Source of the DNA: Saccharopolyspora gloriosae
GTDB lineage: Bacteria > Actinomycetota > Actinomycetes > Mycobacteriales > Pseudonocardiaceae
DNA length: 64,000 nucleotides
Assembly: GCF_014203325.1 (NCBI RefSeq)
Contig: NZ_JACHIV010000001.1
Coordinates: 5,519,501 to 5,583,500, forward strand
Direction: 5' to 3'
Shown one piece after another: positions 17,124 through 25,108 of the stretch (position 1 is the stretch's first letter; every line of letters starts with the position of its first letter). The notes under the pieces were generated by a model. The model had not been told where the DNA came from. It did no database searches and worked only from the letters and a program-made list of their open reading frames with translations. Made by a program: the position numbers and the translations under genes.

Positions 17124-18827
17124 TCACGTCCCGCCCTCCCACGCCAGCATGAGTTCGGCGTAGGACGGCGAATCGGCCAGCAGCTCGGCGTGGGTGCCGA
17201 GCCGGGTGCCGTCGCCGTCGAGCAGCAGCACCCGGTCCGCGCGCCGCGCCGAGGCGAGCCGGTGCGCGATCACCACCAGCACCCCGCCGCGCGCGGCGAA
17301 GGCGCGTTCGGCGCGGGCCTCCGACGGGCCGTCGAGGTGCGCGGTGGCCTCGTCGAGCACCACGATCCGCGCCTCGCTCGCGTGGACCCGGGCCAGGGCC
17401 AGCAGCTGCCGCCCGCCCGCGGACAGCCCCTCCCCGCCGTGCCGGACCGCCCCGTCCAGGCCGCCGAGGTCGCGCACGAGCTCTCCGGCGCCGACGGCGG
17501 TGGCCGCCGCCAGCAGGTGCTCGTCGGGGGCGGCCGGGGCGAGCAGCGCCAGGTTCTCCCGCACCGTCCCCGCGAACAGGTACGTCTCCTGCGGGGTGAA
17601 GGCGATGAGCCGGTGCCGCCGCGCCGGGTCGAGCTCGGCGACGGGGACGCCGCCGATGCGCACCTCGCCCCCGGTCGGCTCGGTGGTGCCGGTGAGCAGC
17701 CCGGCGAGCGTGGACTTGCCGATGCCGCTCGGGCCGATCACGGCGAGGTGATCGCCCGGCCGCAGGTCGAGGTCGAGGTCCCGCAGCACCGGTTCGGCGT
17801 GGTCGCCCCAGCGGTGCGTCAGCCCGCGCGCTTCGACGTCCCCGCCGCGCGGTTCGCCGCGGGGCCGGTCCGGTTCGGCGCCGGAGCTGATCTCGCCGAG
17901 CCGGTTGAGCGCCACCATCAGCCGCAACAGCACCGATCCGGTGGTCGCGGCGAGTCCGTGCAGCGCGGGCTGCAAGGTCGCGGTCACGTACACCAGCGCC
18001 CCCAGCACGGTGCCCGCGGTGAGGCGCCCGTCCGCGACCGCCGCCGGGGTGATCGCCAGCACCAGCACCACGGGCAGCAGCCCGCCGCCCCCGATGATCA
18101 GGGTGCGCAGCGCGGTCGCCGTGGACATCCGGACGGCGGCCCGCGCCTGCTCGTCGATCGCGGCGCGCACGGCACCGGTCGCGGCGTCCTGCGCGCCGCA
18201 GGCGACGACGTCGCGCAGCCCGGTGAGCACCGCGCCCGCCTCGGTCGCGGTGCGCTCGTCGGCGAGGGCGAGCTCCCGCTGGCTGCGGGCGAGCGCGGGC
18301 AGCAGCCCGCAGAACAGCAGCACCGCCAGCAGCACCGGCGGGGCCACCGGCCACAGCAGCAGCGGGTCCAGCGCGGCGACACCGGCGAGCGCGGCGGCGA
18401 CGGTGACGAGCAGTCCGCGGGCCTGGACCAGCAGGCCCGCCGTCGCGTCCCGCACGATCTCGACGTGCTGGGTGATCCGGGCGACGCCCGCCGCGTCCGG
18501 TCCGCCGCGCGGCGGCGCGGTCTCGTGCAGCACGTCGCGCACCACCCGCCGCACCAGCGAATCCCGCAGCGGTTCCACGATGACGCCGATGCGGCGCCAC
18601 ACGAACCGGACTCCGGCGGCGCCGAGCACGGCGGCGGCGGCGAACGCGAGCAGCCAGGCCGCGCCGACGTCGAGCCTGCCCGCGCCGAACCCGTCGTCGA
18701 CGGCGTTGCGCACGAACGTGCCGGACAGCAGCGCGGGCAGCGCCTCCAGCGCGGAGCAGGCCAGCAGCACCGCCCAGCCGCGCCAGTGCCCGGCGAGGGC
18801 GCGCCGGTAGTCGGCGGCGACGCTCAC
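17124..18827 (-). CDS. ramB: ABC exporter half-transporter of the lanthipeptide cluster (RamB-like)
   Basis: A 567-residue fused membrane/ATPase half-exporter. Six predicted membrane helices occupy residues ~15-290 (VLLACSALEALPALLSG, LLLWPVAPPVLLAVLLFCG). The nucleotide-binding domain has Walker A GPSGIGKST (~366), a degenerate signature LSAGGRQLL (~466), Walker B IVVLDEATAHLD (~487) and H-loop VVIAHRLAS (~519). Thus its catalytic Glu and His are intact but its signature is poor. GTG 18827 overlaps the upstream stop as GTGA, with GGAAGGAG just ahead. It pairs with the adjacent half-transporter to form a heterodimer, inferred to export the SapB-like peptide. Confidence 0.87.
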   Translation of the reverse strand: MSVAADYRRALAGHWRGWAVLLACSALEALPALLSGTFVRNAVDDGFGAGRLDVGAAWLLAFAAAAVLGAAGVRFVWRRIGVIVEPLRDSLVRRVVRDVLHETAPPRGGPDAAGVARITQHVEIVRDATAGLLVQARGLLVTVAAALAGVAALDPLLLWPVAPPVLLAVLLFCGLLPALARSQRELALADERTATEAGAVLTGLRDVVACGAQDAATGAVRAAIDEQARAAVRMSTATALRTLIIGGGGLLPVVLVLAITPAAVADGRLTAGTVLGALVYVTATLQPALHGLAATTGSVLLRLMVALNRLGEISSGAEPDRPRGEPRGGDVEARGLTHRWGDHAEPVLRDLDLDLRPGDHLAVIGPSGIGKSTLAGLLTGTTEPTGGEVRIGGVPVAELDPARRHRLIAFTPQETYLFAGTVRENLALLAPAAPDEHLLAAATAVGAGELVRDLGGLDGAVRHGGEGLSAGGRQLLALARVHASEARIVVLDEATAHLDGPSEARAERAFAARGGVLVVIAHRLASARRADRVLLLDGDGTRLGTHAELLADSPSYAELMLAWEGGT

Positions 18828-20488
18828 CACGTGGCTCCTTCCGCGAACACCGCGCGGTAGTCCGGGTCCGCCCACAGCTCGTCGTGCGGGGCGGTGCCGC
18901 GGATCCGGCCGTCGTCGAGCCACACCACGAGGTCCGCGCGACGGGCGGTGCCCGCCCGGTTGGTGACGACGATCCGGGTCCGGCCGGGCAGCGCGGCGGC
19001 CATCGCGCGTTCCGCGCGGGCTTCGGTGACGGTGTCGAGGCCGGCCGTCGCGTCGTCGAGCACCAGCAGCCGCGGCTGCCGGGCCAGCGCGCGGGCCAGT
19101 CCGAGGCGTTGCGCCTCACCGCCCGACAGCGGCGCGTCGGCGAGCCGGGTGAGGTAGCCGTCCGGCAACCGGGTCACCAGGTCGTGCACCTGCGCGGCGC
19201 GGCAGGCCGCGGCCACGTCGACCTCGTCGGCGCCGTAGGACACCGCGGTCGCCACGGTGCGGCCGAGCAGCACCGGCCGGGCGAAGGCGATGCCGACGGC
19301 TCCGCGCAGCGCGGCCGGAGCGAGTTCCGGCAGCGGCACCCCGTCGAGCAGCACCCGGCCCCGGTCGGGCGGGCGCAGCCCGCCGAGCACCGCGGCGAAC
19401 GTGGACTTGCCGGACCCGGAACGCCCGGCCACGGCCACGACGGTGCCCGCGGGCACGAGCAGGTCGATCCCGGTGAGCGCGCCGCGCACCGCGACGCCGC
19501 TCACCCGCACTTCGCCCGGACCGGGCGGCAACGGCCGCACGCCGACCGGCTCCGGCGTCGTCCGGTGCACTTCGGCGATCCGCACCGCGCAGGAGCGGGC
19601 CCGCGACAGGGCGGTGAACAGCGCGGACTGCCGGAGGATCCCCATGCCTGCGCCGGCGTAGCCGAGCGCGGCGAGCACGTCGCCGACGCTGAGCCGGCCG
19701 CCGAGGACGCCGACGCCCGCGGCGCCGAGCACCGCGATCTGCACCAGCGGCAGCAGCAGTCCGGCGCGCCACATCATCCGGGCCTGCGTGCGCCACGTCC
19801 CGGTACCGGCCGCGCCCAAGCGGTCCAGCGGGCGCAGCACCCGGTGCACCTCCTGCTCGGCGACTCCGGTGGCGGCGATGGTGCGCAGCCCCGTGACGGC
19901 GTCGAGCAGCCGCGCGCCGAGCTCTCCGGAAGCCTCCTGGTAGGCGAGCAGGTCGGCGGCGGTGCTGCGCACGTGCGACCGGGCCAGCAGCAGCGCGGGC
20001 GGCAGCGTCAGCAGGTAGACCAGCGCGATCCGCCAGTCCAGCAGCGCGAGCGCGACGAGGGCGCCCGCCGACAGCAGCGCGGCGGTGCTGATCTCCACGA
20101 GGGTCGCGGTGATCTGGCCCGCGCCCGTGCAATCGCCGGTGATGCGGCTGACCGAGTCGCCCGCCGCGAACGGGCCGCGGTGGCCGACGCGCACCAGGTG
20201 GTCGGCGAGGCCCGCCCGCAGCCGGGCCGTGGTGGCGGCGGTGATCCGCGCCGACAGCAGCGTCGCGGCCACCCTGGCGAGCACTCCGCCGCCGCCCAGC
20301 GCCAGCAGCACCAGCACCGGGCCGACGGCGCCGCCGCCCCCCGAGACGACGGCGTCGACGGCCCGCGCCAGCGCCTCCGGCACCAGCAGCGCGCACCCGG
20401 TGGCCGCCAGCGCGGTCAGCGCGAGCAGCACCACCGACCAGCGCCGCGCCCGCACGGCCACGAGCAGCACGCGGTCCTCGTTCACCAT
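18824..20488 (-). CDS. ramA: ABC exporter half-transporter of the lanthipeptide cluster (RamA-like)
   Basis: A 554-residue half-exporter. The N-terminal 300 residues carry membrane helices (VVLLALTALAATGCALLV, AALLSAGALVALALL). In the ATPase domain Walker A is GRSGSGKST (~356) and the signature LSGGEAQRL is canonical (~456), but Walker B reads LLVLDDATAGLD, with Asp for the catalytic Glu, and the switch His is Asn (VVTNRAGTA, ~506). The defects complement those of the neighbour: in the dimer one ATP site is fully consensus and the other doubly degenerate, a pattern known from heterodimeric ABC exporters. It starts 464 nt after the precursor stop and overlaps the next gene by 4 nt. The Ram name is by analogy with Streptomyces ramCSAB. 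Confidence 0.88.
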   Translation of the reverse strand: MVNEDRVLLVAVRARRWSVVLLALTALAATGCALLVPEALARAVDAVVSGGGGAVGPVLVLLALGGGGVLARVAATLLSARITAATTARLRAGLADHLVRVGHRGPFAAGDSVSRITGDCTGAGQITATLVEISTAALLSAGALVALALLDWRIALVYLLTLPPALLLARSHVRSTAADLLAYQEASGELGARLLDAVTGLRTIAATGVAEQEVHRVLRPLDRLGAAGTGTWRTQARMMWRAGLLLPLVQIAVLGAAGVGVLGGRLSVGDVLAALGYAGAGMGILRQSALFTALSRARSCAVRIAEVHRTTPEPVGVRPLPPGPGEVRVSGVAVRGALTGIDLLVPAGTVVAVAGRSGSGKSTFAAVLGGLRPPDRGRVLLDGVPLPELAPAALRGAVGIAFARPVLLGRTVATAVSYGADEVDVAAACRAAQVHDLVTRLPDGYLTRLADAPLSGGEAQRLGLARALARQPRLLVLDDATAGLDTVTEARAERAMAAALPGRTRIVVTNRAGTARRADLVVWLDDGRIRGTAPHDELWADPDYRAVFAEGATW

Positions 20489-20672
20489 CGGGAGTTCCTC
20501 CCGACCCGCGCGTCCGACGCGTGCACCGCACCGCCGGAACGCGCCGGAGGCGAACGCGTCACGGCCGCCGTCACCGGATTCCCGCTCACGGTCTGGTTCC
20601 CCTCACCGGGCTCGTCCACGACCACTCTCCGCACCCACCTCCTGCTTCGGAACTTCACCCGACCCCGGAGCA

Positions 20673-20686
20673 ATTCCGCGGGAAAT
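20673..20686. repeat. Near-match to the ATTTCNCGNGAAAT palindrome
   Basis: ATTCC-GCGG-GAAAT has one mismatch (C for T at position 4) to the consensus. It lies about 100 bases from the exact composite copy at 20780, so this site, like the other two clusters, has two palindromes. Confidence 0.45.
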
Positions 20687-20779
20687 GGCCGCACACCAGC
20701 GGAAACGGGTTCACGATCGTGGCGGTGCGCACGGGCAGCACCGGGCGCATCGGGGATCACCCGTCACCCGGGGTGTGCG

Positions 20780-20810
20780 ATTTCGCGAGAAATCTCGTGA
20801 GTTGTCCACA
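20780..20810 (+). repeat. Composite element: ATTTCNCGNGAAAT + N8 + TTGTCCACA
   Basis: ATTTC-GCGA-GAAAT at 20780-20793, 8 nt, then TTGTCCACA at 20802-20810. Spacing and order are identical to the copy at 9214. Confidence 0.78.
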
Positions 20811-20908
20811 ACGCACGGATTCGTCCGCAGGTGTCCCGGATCGTGGGCGGGCTCGGGATTTGCGCCACCGCCCCCTGGGCGGGAGCACGATGCCGTGCCA
20901 AGCTCCAC

Positions 20909-20943
20909 GTGGGAGCGGCGCACTTGGACTGCGCCGCTCCCAC
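20909..20943 (-). terminator. Strong hairpin after the lanthipeptide precursor gene
   Basis: Perfect 14-bp stem GTGGGAGCGGCGCA / TGCGCCGCTCCCAC (20909-20922, 20930-20943) with a 7-nt loop, 8 nt beyond the precursor stop codon. There is no T-tract. In RiPP operons such a structure commonly stabilises or attenuates so that the precursor message exceeds the downstream transporter message; that role is inferred here. Confidence 0.75.
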
Positions 20944-20951
20944 GCTCGGGC

Positions 20952-21098
20952 TCAGTTGCAGGTGAGCACGCTGACCGTGCTGTTCGCACAGGCCGCCAGC
21001 AGGCTCAGGTTGCTGCCGTTGTCGCCGCCGCCGTCGCCGCCGCCGAACGAGGCGTCCTGGTGCGCGTCGAGCTCCTGCAGCTGAAGAACCATCTCCAT
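20952..21098 (-). CDS. ramS: Class III lanthipeptide precursor (SapB/AmfS-like)
   Basis: A 48-residue peptide. The leader MEMVLQLQELDAHQD contains the LQLQEL motif equivalent to the conserved LLDLQ-type recognition helix of RamS/AmfS, and is followed by a Gly/Asp-rich spacer. The core GSNLSLLAACANSTVSVLTCN has two Ser-x2-Ser-xn-Cys units (S29-S32-C37 and S40-S43-C47), the pattern that becomes lanthionine or labionin rings. SapB, as I recall it, has x3 in both rings; here the first ring has x4, one residue larger. ATG 21098 has a GGAAGGGA ribosome site 6 nt upstream. It lies between the LanKC synthetase and the ABC exporter. The product is probably a hydrophobic morphogenetic surfactant-like peptide. 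Confidence 0.88.
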   Translation of the reverse strand: MEMVLQLQELDAHQDASFGGGDGGGDNGSNLSLLAACANSTVSVLTCN

Positions 21099-21185
21099 GG
21101 TCGTTCCCTTCCTCGTTTACCTCGCTGTCCGGACGGTGTTCCGCCCGGCGTTCGTGGGTGCCGCGCCAGCCGCGCGGCACGGTTC

Positions 21186-23747
21186 TCAGTGCGCCGTTCC
21201 CGGCTCGGCGCCGAAGAACGGCAGCACCCGGCCGTGCCCGTCGAGCACGGCCGCGACGGTGCCGAGCACCCCGGCCCCGCCGGTGGCGACGTCCGTCGAG
21301 AGCCGCAGCAGCTGGTTGCCGGGCATCGCGATGCCGCCGTCGCCGATCGGCAGCGCGTGGACGCCCAGCGCCGCCAGGTGGACGCCGATCGCGTCGGCCC
21401 AGCCGGGGTCGGGGCTGCGCCGGTGCGCGGCCGCCAGCGCCGCGAGCAGGCCGCAGCGGCCGAACAGCAGGCCGGGGTGGATGACGAACTCGCCGAGGCA
21501 GGCGGAGAGCAGATCTCCCTGCCACCGCAGGCATTCCGCCGCGGGGTGGCGCCGCGCGAGTTCCTCCGCCACCAGGGCGATGCCCGCGCTGCCCACGCCC
21601 GCGTAGGGCAGCGTGCGGACTCCGCCGTCGCGGACCTGCAGGCCGCCGTCGTCGGCCCGCACGCATTCGTCGAGGTCCCGCAGCAGGGCCTGGTCGGCGA
21701 GCTCCAGCCAGCTCCGCTCACCGGTGGCGTCGTGGAGGTGGGTGAACAGCAGCGCCGGTCCCGCCCAGCCGTCGAGCAGCCCGGCCCGCCCGACCTCGCC
21801 CGGCGGCGGTGCCGCGGGCAGCGCCGTCGCGAGCCGGTCGCCGATGTTCACCGCGCGGCGCAGGAATTCGCCGTCTTCGCGCCGGTGCGCGAAGTGCAGC
21901 AGGTTCAGCGCGATCCCGGCGAGACCTCCGGCGTAGCCGTGGTCCTCGGTGCGTTCGGCGAGCCCCGCGGCGGCGTCGAGCAGGTCCAGCGCGGCGTCCC
22001 CGTGCCCCAGGTTCTCCAGCACGTGGGCGGTGCCGTGCGCGCCGTCGAGCAGGCCGGGGCGTTGCGGTGGCGTGCGCCGCACCGCGTCGAGCAGCCACTG
22101 CTCGTGCTCCGGGTAGCGCCCGGCACCGGCCACGTCCAGCGCGTGCAGCACGCCGGCCGCGCCGTAGGCGAATCCGGTGCCGCCGACCCGGAATTGTTCG
22201 ATGTCGCCGGGGAAGAGCCGGTCGGCGCGCTCGGGAGTGGCGGTGCCGAGCACTCCCTCGGCGAGTCCTTTGCGGACGATGCCCCAGTCCGGTTCGCGCT
22301 GGTCCAGTTCGGTGGTCGCGGGCGCGACGCCGTCGGGCAGCAGCCGTTCGCGCAGCGCGTCGCCGTACTCGGCGGGCAGCTCGAAGCACCGGCGCACGAC
22401 GGTGATGAGCGCGTCGAGCTTGCCGGGAGCCAGTTCCAGCAGCGGGTTCAGCGGCAGGAACACCCACAGCGCGAGCGCGGCCAGCGCGTGCCGGTCGACG
22501 TCGGCTCCGGTGACGCCGGGCGGCGCGCGGAAACCGGGGGCGCCGAGCGCGGGTCGCGGCGAGTCCAGGCCGAGCGCGGCCATCTCGAAGTCCACCAGCG
22601 CGACCGAGTCGTCCTCGTCGACCAGCACGTTCAGCGGGTGCAGGTCGCCGAAGACCACGCCGCGCCGGTGCACTTGGTCGATCAGGTTCCGGACCCGGTC
22701 CAGCAGCGCCAGCGCGCGGTTCGCGTAGCGGGTGCGGTCGTCGGCGGTGACGTGCCGCCGGGTCAGCGGGTAGTTCCGGGCCAGCCACGAGCCGAGCGAC
22801 CGGCCGGGCATCGGCTCCATCGCCAGGAAGGTGTGCTCCCACACCGGGAACAGCTCGTGCGCCTCGGGAACGCCGTCGATGCCGCTGAGGTGCCGCAGCA
22901 CCTCGTGCTCGCGGCGCAGCCGGGCCGGCGCGTCGGTGCCGTCGCGGTCCAGCCCGGCGTGCGGGCGGGCCTCCTTGAGCACCACGTCGGCACCGTCGGA
23001 TTCCCTGGTCGCGCGGTAGACGCCGCCGCCGTTGGAGAAGTGCAGCGAGGAGGTCACCCGGTACGGCAATTGCGCCGGGTCGCCGTTCTTGCGCGCCGCC
23101 GAGTGGGGTTCGAGGAACTCCGGCAACCGCACCCAGTCCGGCACGGAGAATCCCGGCCCGCGCACGTCGGGAACGAGCACGCCGTCCGGGCGTTGCACGG
23201 CGGGAACCCTGCTTCCGCCGAGTTCCGCCCACCGCTGCTCGAATCCGCCGAATCGAACGTAGAGGGGACCGCCGCCGTAGCGCAGATCGCTCAGCACGTA
23301 AGGGCCTGCTTCACCGTCCAGCGCCGCGGAGAGTTCGACCAGAATGGTCCGCAAGTGCTCCTCGTCCACCGGGTAGGCGGTGATGAACTTGCCGCTCCCG
23401 GAACGCGGCGCGTATTTCGAGTTCCGCACCAGCAGCACGGCCTGATCGCGCAGGTGCTTGAACGCGACCCGATTGCGCAGGCAGTAATCACCGACGACGC
23501 GCAGCACTCGTTCCGCGTTGTCCAGCGTCGCCGAAACGTGCACCTTCCAACCCTGTTTCGGCAGCTCGACGCCGTCCGGTCGCAGCATTCGCCAGATCCC
23601 GAGCGAGCCGTCCCGCCAGTCCGAACCGTCGGGAATCGCCAGCAGCCGCACGTATTCGTCCCGGCCGTCGGATTCACCGGAAGAGCCGTTCTGCTCATCG
23701 TAGAAGAGCGGATCGGCGAAGCAGAACGCTTCGTACCGGAGATCCAT
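21186..23747 (-). CDS. ramC: Class III lanthipeptide synthetase LanKC (RamC-like)
   Basis: An 853-residue trifunctional enzyme that phosphorylates Ser in the precursor, eliminates phosphate and cyclises. The N-terminal ~220 residues are the lyase-like region (FCFADPLFYDEQ). The central kinase-like domain has GGGVYRATRES with VVLKEARP, VVFGDLHPLNVLV (~366) and VALVDFEMA (~386). The last ~350 residues are a LanC-like toroid (LLDGAHGTAHVLENLG, YAGGLAGIALNLL, LLFGRCGLLAALA). The Cys/Cys-His zinc ligands of class I, II and IV cyclases are not seen, as expected of class III. ATG 23747 follows a GAAAGG site. The precursor begins 88 nt downstream. Confidence 0.92.
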   Translation of the reverse strand: MDLRYEAFCFADPLFYDEQNGSSGESDGRDEYVRLLAIPDGSDWRDGSLGIWRMLRPDGVELPKQGWKVHVSATLDNAERVLRVVGDYCLRNRVAFKHLRDQAVLLVRNSKYAPRSGSGKFITAYPVDEEHLRTILVELSAALDGEAGPYVLSDLRYGGGPLYVRFGGFEQRWAELGGSRVPAVQRPDGVLVPDVRGPGFSVPDWVRLPEFLEPHSAARKNGDPAQLPYRVTSSLHFSNGGGVYRATRESDGADVVLKEARPHAGLDRDGTDAPARLRREHEVLRHLSGIDGVPEAHELFPVWEHTFLAMEPMPGRSLGSWLARNYPLTRRHVTADDRTRYANRALALLDRVRNLIDQVHRRGVVFGDLHPLNVLVDEDDSVALVDFEMAALGLDSPRPALGAPGFRAPPGVTGADVDRHALAALALWVFLPLNPLLELAPGKLDALITVVRRCFELPAEYGDALRERLLPDGVAPATTELDQREPDWGIVRKGLAEGVLGTATPERADRLFPGDIEQFRVGGTGFAYGAAGVLHALDVAGAGRYPEHEQWLLDAVRRTPPQRPGLLDGAHGTAHVLENLGHGDAALDLLDAAAGLAERTEDHGYAGGLAGIALNLLHFAHRREDGEFLRRAVNIGDRLATALPAAPPPGEVGRAGLLDGWAGPALLFTHLHDATGERSWLELADQALLRDLDECVRADDGGLQVRDGGVRTLPYAGVGSAGIALVAEELARRHPAAECLRWQGDLLSACLGEFVIHPGLLFGRCGLLAALAAAHRRSPDPGWADAIGVHLAALGVHALPIGDGGIAMPGNQLLRLSTDVATGGAGVLGTVAAVLDGHGRVLPFFGAEPGTAH

Positions 23748-24175
23748 GGCAGACCTTTCACCGAGCAACGATCATGACTTTTCCGCGACAACCCAGTCGG
23801 CACGACACTTCGCCGGTCGCCGTGAAATTTCCTCATGGCCACTGGAAAATGCCAACCCGCCGAACCAGTGATCACACTAGACTCAACGAGTGACTACTTA
23901 GGTCTCGTTACCGCAAAGTAGAACGCGAAGCGCCGAATCGGACGGCATCGCCAATCACTCGTTCGCCTGTAACGGCCGTCTTCCCAGGCGAAACGGTGCG
24001 ACCGGAACTCCCCCGGCCGAATCGAATGCACGAATACCGGGAAACACCGAACCCGCGAAAATGCGTGCACGAGAAAGCGGATCGCACACCCCAGAAGTGC
24101 ACGAGTCACCACGAAGCTGCACATCCGTGCATCAGTGCAACGCGCGTGCCGCCCGTCCGGCGTCGATCGACGCCG
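23748..24175. other. Upstream region of the lanthipeptide operon
   Basis: About 430 bases, distinctly lower in GC, between ramC and the end of rmlD; no supported gene. It is presumably where the ramC promoter lies. The word TGCACGA occurs three times on the plus strand (24027-24033, 24066-24072, 24098-24104), 39 and 32 nt apart. A regulator of the RamR type is not encoded in the cluster. Confidence 0.5.
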
Positions 24176-25108
24176 TCAGGCCTCTCCGCGCAACGCCGGA
24201 CCGTCCTGCACGAAGGCATCGGCCAGCGAACTGCGCCAGTCCCGCAACGGGCTCAGCCCCGCCTCGGCCCACGCCCGCGGCGACAGCACCGAATAGCCCG
24301 GCCGCGGCGCGGGACGGGGGAAATCGGCCGTGGTGCACGGCAGCACCCGCTCCGGATCGGCCCCGATCTCCGCGAACACCGCGCGCGCGAACTCGAACCA
24401 GCTCGCCCGCCCGCCGTTGGTGCAGTGCAGCACCCGCTGCGCCGGATCGCGGCGCGCGGCCAGCAGGCCGGCCAGCTCCAGCAGCCCGTCGGCGAGATCA
24501 CCCGTCCAGGTCGGCGCCCCGATCTGGTCGTCGACCACGGTCACGGTGTCCCGCTCCCCCGCCAGCCGGACCATCGTCTTGACGAAGTTCGCTCCCCCGG
24601 CGCCGTACACCCACGCCGTGCGCACCACCCAGGCGCGCTCGGCGGCCGCGAGCACCTCCTGCTCGCCCGCGAGCTTCGTGCGCCCGTACACCGCGCGCGG
24701 CCCCGTCGGATCGGTCGGCTCGTACGGGACGGTCGCGGTGCCGTCGAAGACGTAGTCCGTGGACAGGTGCACCAGCGGAACCCGCCGCCGCGCGCAGGCC
24801 CGCGCCAGCGCCGCCGCCCCGTCTACGTTGATCGCCGCGGCCAGCTCCGGTTCGCCCTCCGCGGCGTCCACCGCCGTGTGCGCGGCCGCGTTGAGCACCA
24901 CCGGGCGCAGGTTGTTGTCCCGCGCGGCCTCGGCGAAGGAGTCCACCTCGTCCGAGACGTCCTGCGCGTCGCGGATGTCCAGCTCGGCCGAGCCGGGCGC
25001 GTGCACCAGCCCGGCGACGCCCTTCGCCCGGCGCTGCAGCTCGCGGCCCAACTGGCCCCGGCCACCCGGCACCAGCAGCGCGAGCTCGCCGCGGTCCGCC
25101 GTGCTCAT
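24176..25108 (-). CDS. rmlD: dTDP-4-dehydrorhamnose reductase
   Basis: A 310-residue extended short-chain dehydrogenase that performs the last step of dTDP-L-rhamnose synthesis, reducing dTDP-4-keto-L-rhamnose with NAD(P)H. It has the nucleotide loop LVPGGRGQLGRELQ, VLNAAAHTAVDAAE, the STDYVFDG strand with the active-site Thr/Asp region, and the catalytic YGRTKLAGE (Tyr-x3-Lys). ATG 25108 overlaps the stop of rmlB (ATGA), so the two are translationally coupled. Rhamnose made here would feed WbbL and probably other glycosyltransferases in the window. Confidence 0.93.
   Translation of the reverse strand: MSTADRGELALLVPGGRGQLGRELQRRAKGVAGLVHAPGSAELDIRDAQDVSDEVDSFAEAARDNNLRPVVLNAAAHTAVDAAEGEPELAAAINVDGAAALARACARRRVPLVHLSTDYVFDGTATVPYEPTDPTGPRAVYGRTKLAGEQEVLAAAERAWVVRTAWVYGAGGANFVKTMVRLAGERDTVTVVDDQIGAPTWTGDLADGLLELAGLLAARRDPAQRVLHCTNGGRASWFEFARAVFAEIGADPERVLPCTTADFPRPAPRPGYSVLSPRAWAEAGLSPLRDWRSSLADAFVQDGPALRGEA

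Larger units (their letters stand above)
20489..20951. other. Intergenic region between lanthipeptide precursor and transporter genes
   Basis: About 460 bases without a gene. It holds a strong hairpin just after the precursor (20909-20943), one composite ATTTC/DnaA-box element (20780-20810) and a one-mismatch palindrome ATTCCGCGGGAAAT at 20673-20686. Confidence 0.75.

Noticed and set aside
15397-19119. 1240-codon minus-strand open frame
   Set aside because: It is antisense to the IniB-like and sigma-factor genes and out of frame with the ABC genes. Its translation is Arg/Pro-rich; the real genes in other frames have clear domains.
20085-23777. 1230-codon plus-strand open frame
   Set aside because: A shadow antisense to ramC, the lanthipeptide precursor and ramA, lacking any recognisable domain.
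24027-24104. Triplicate TGCACGA as a defined operator
   Set aside because: The word is short and the spacing irregular (39 and 32 nt); reported only as a note on the intergenic region.
23894-24124. 76-codon minus-strand frame upstream of ramC
   Set aside because: Cys/Phe/Arg-rich translation without a ribosome site or homology pattern; it sits in the presumed promoter region.
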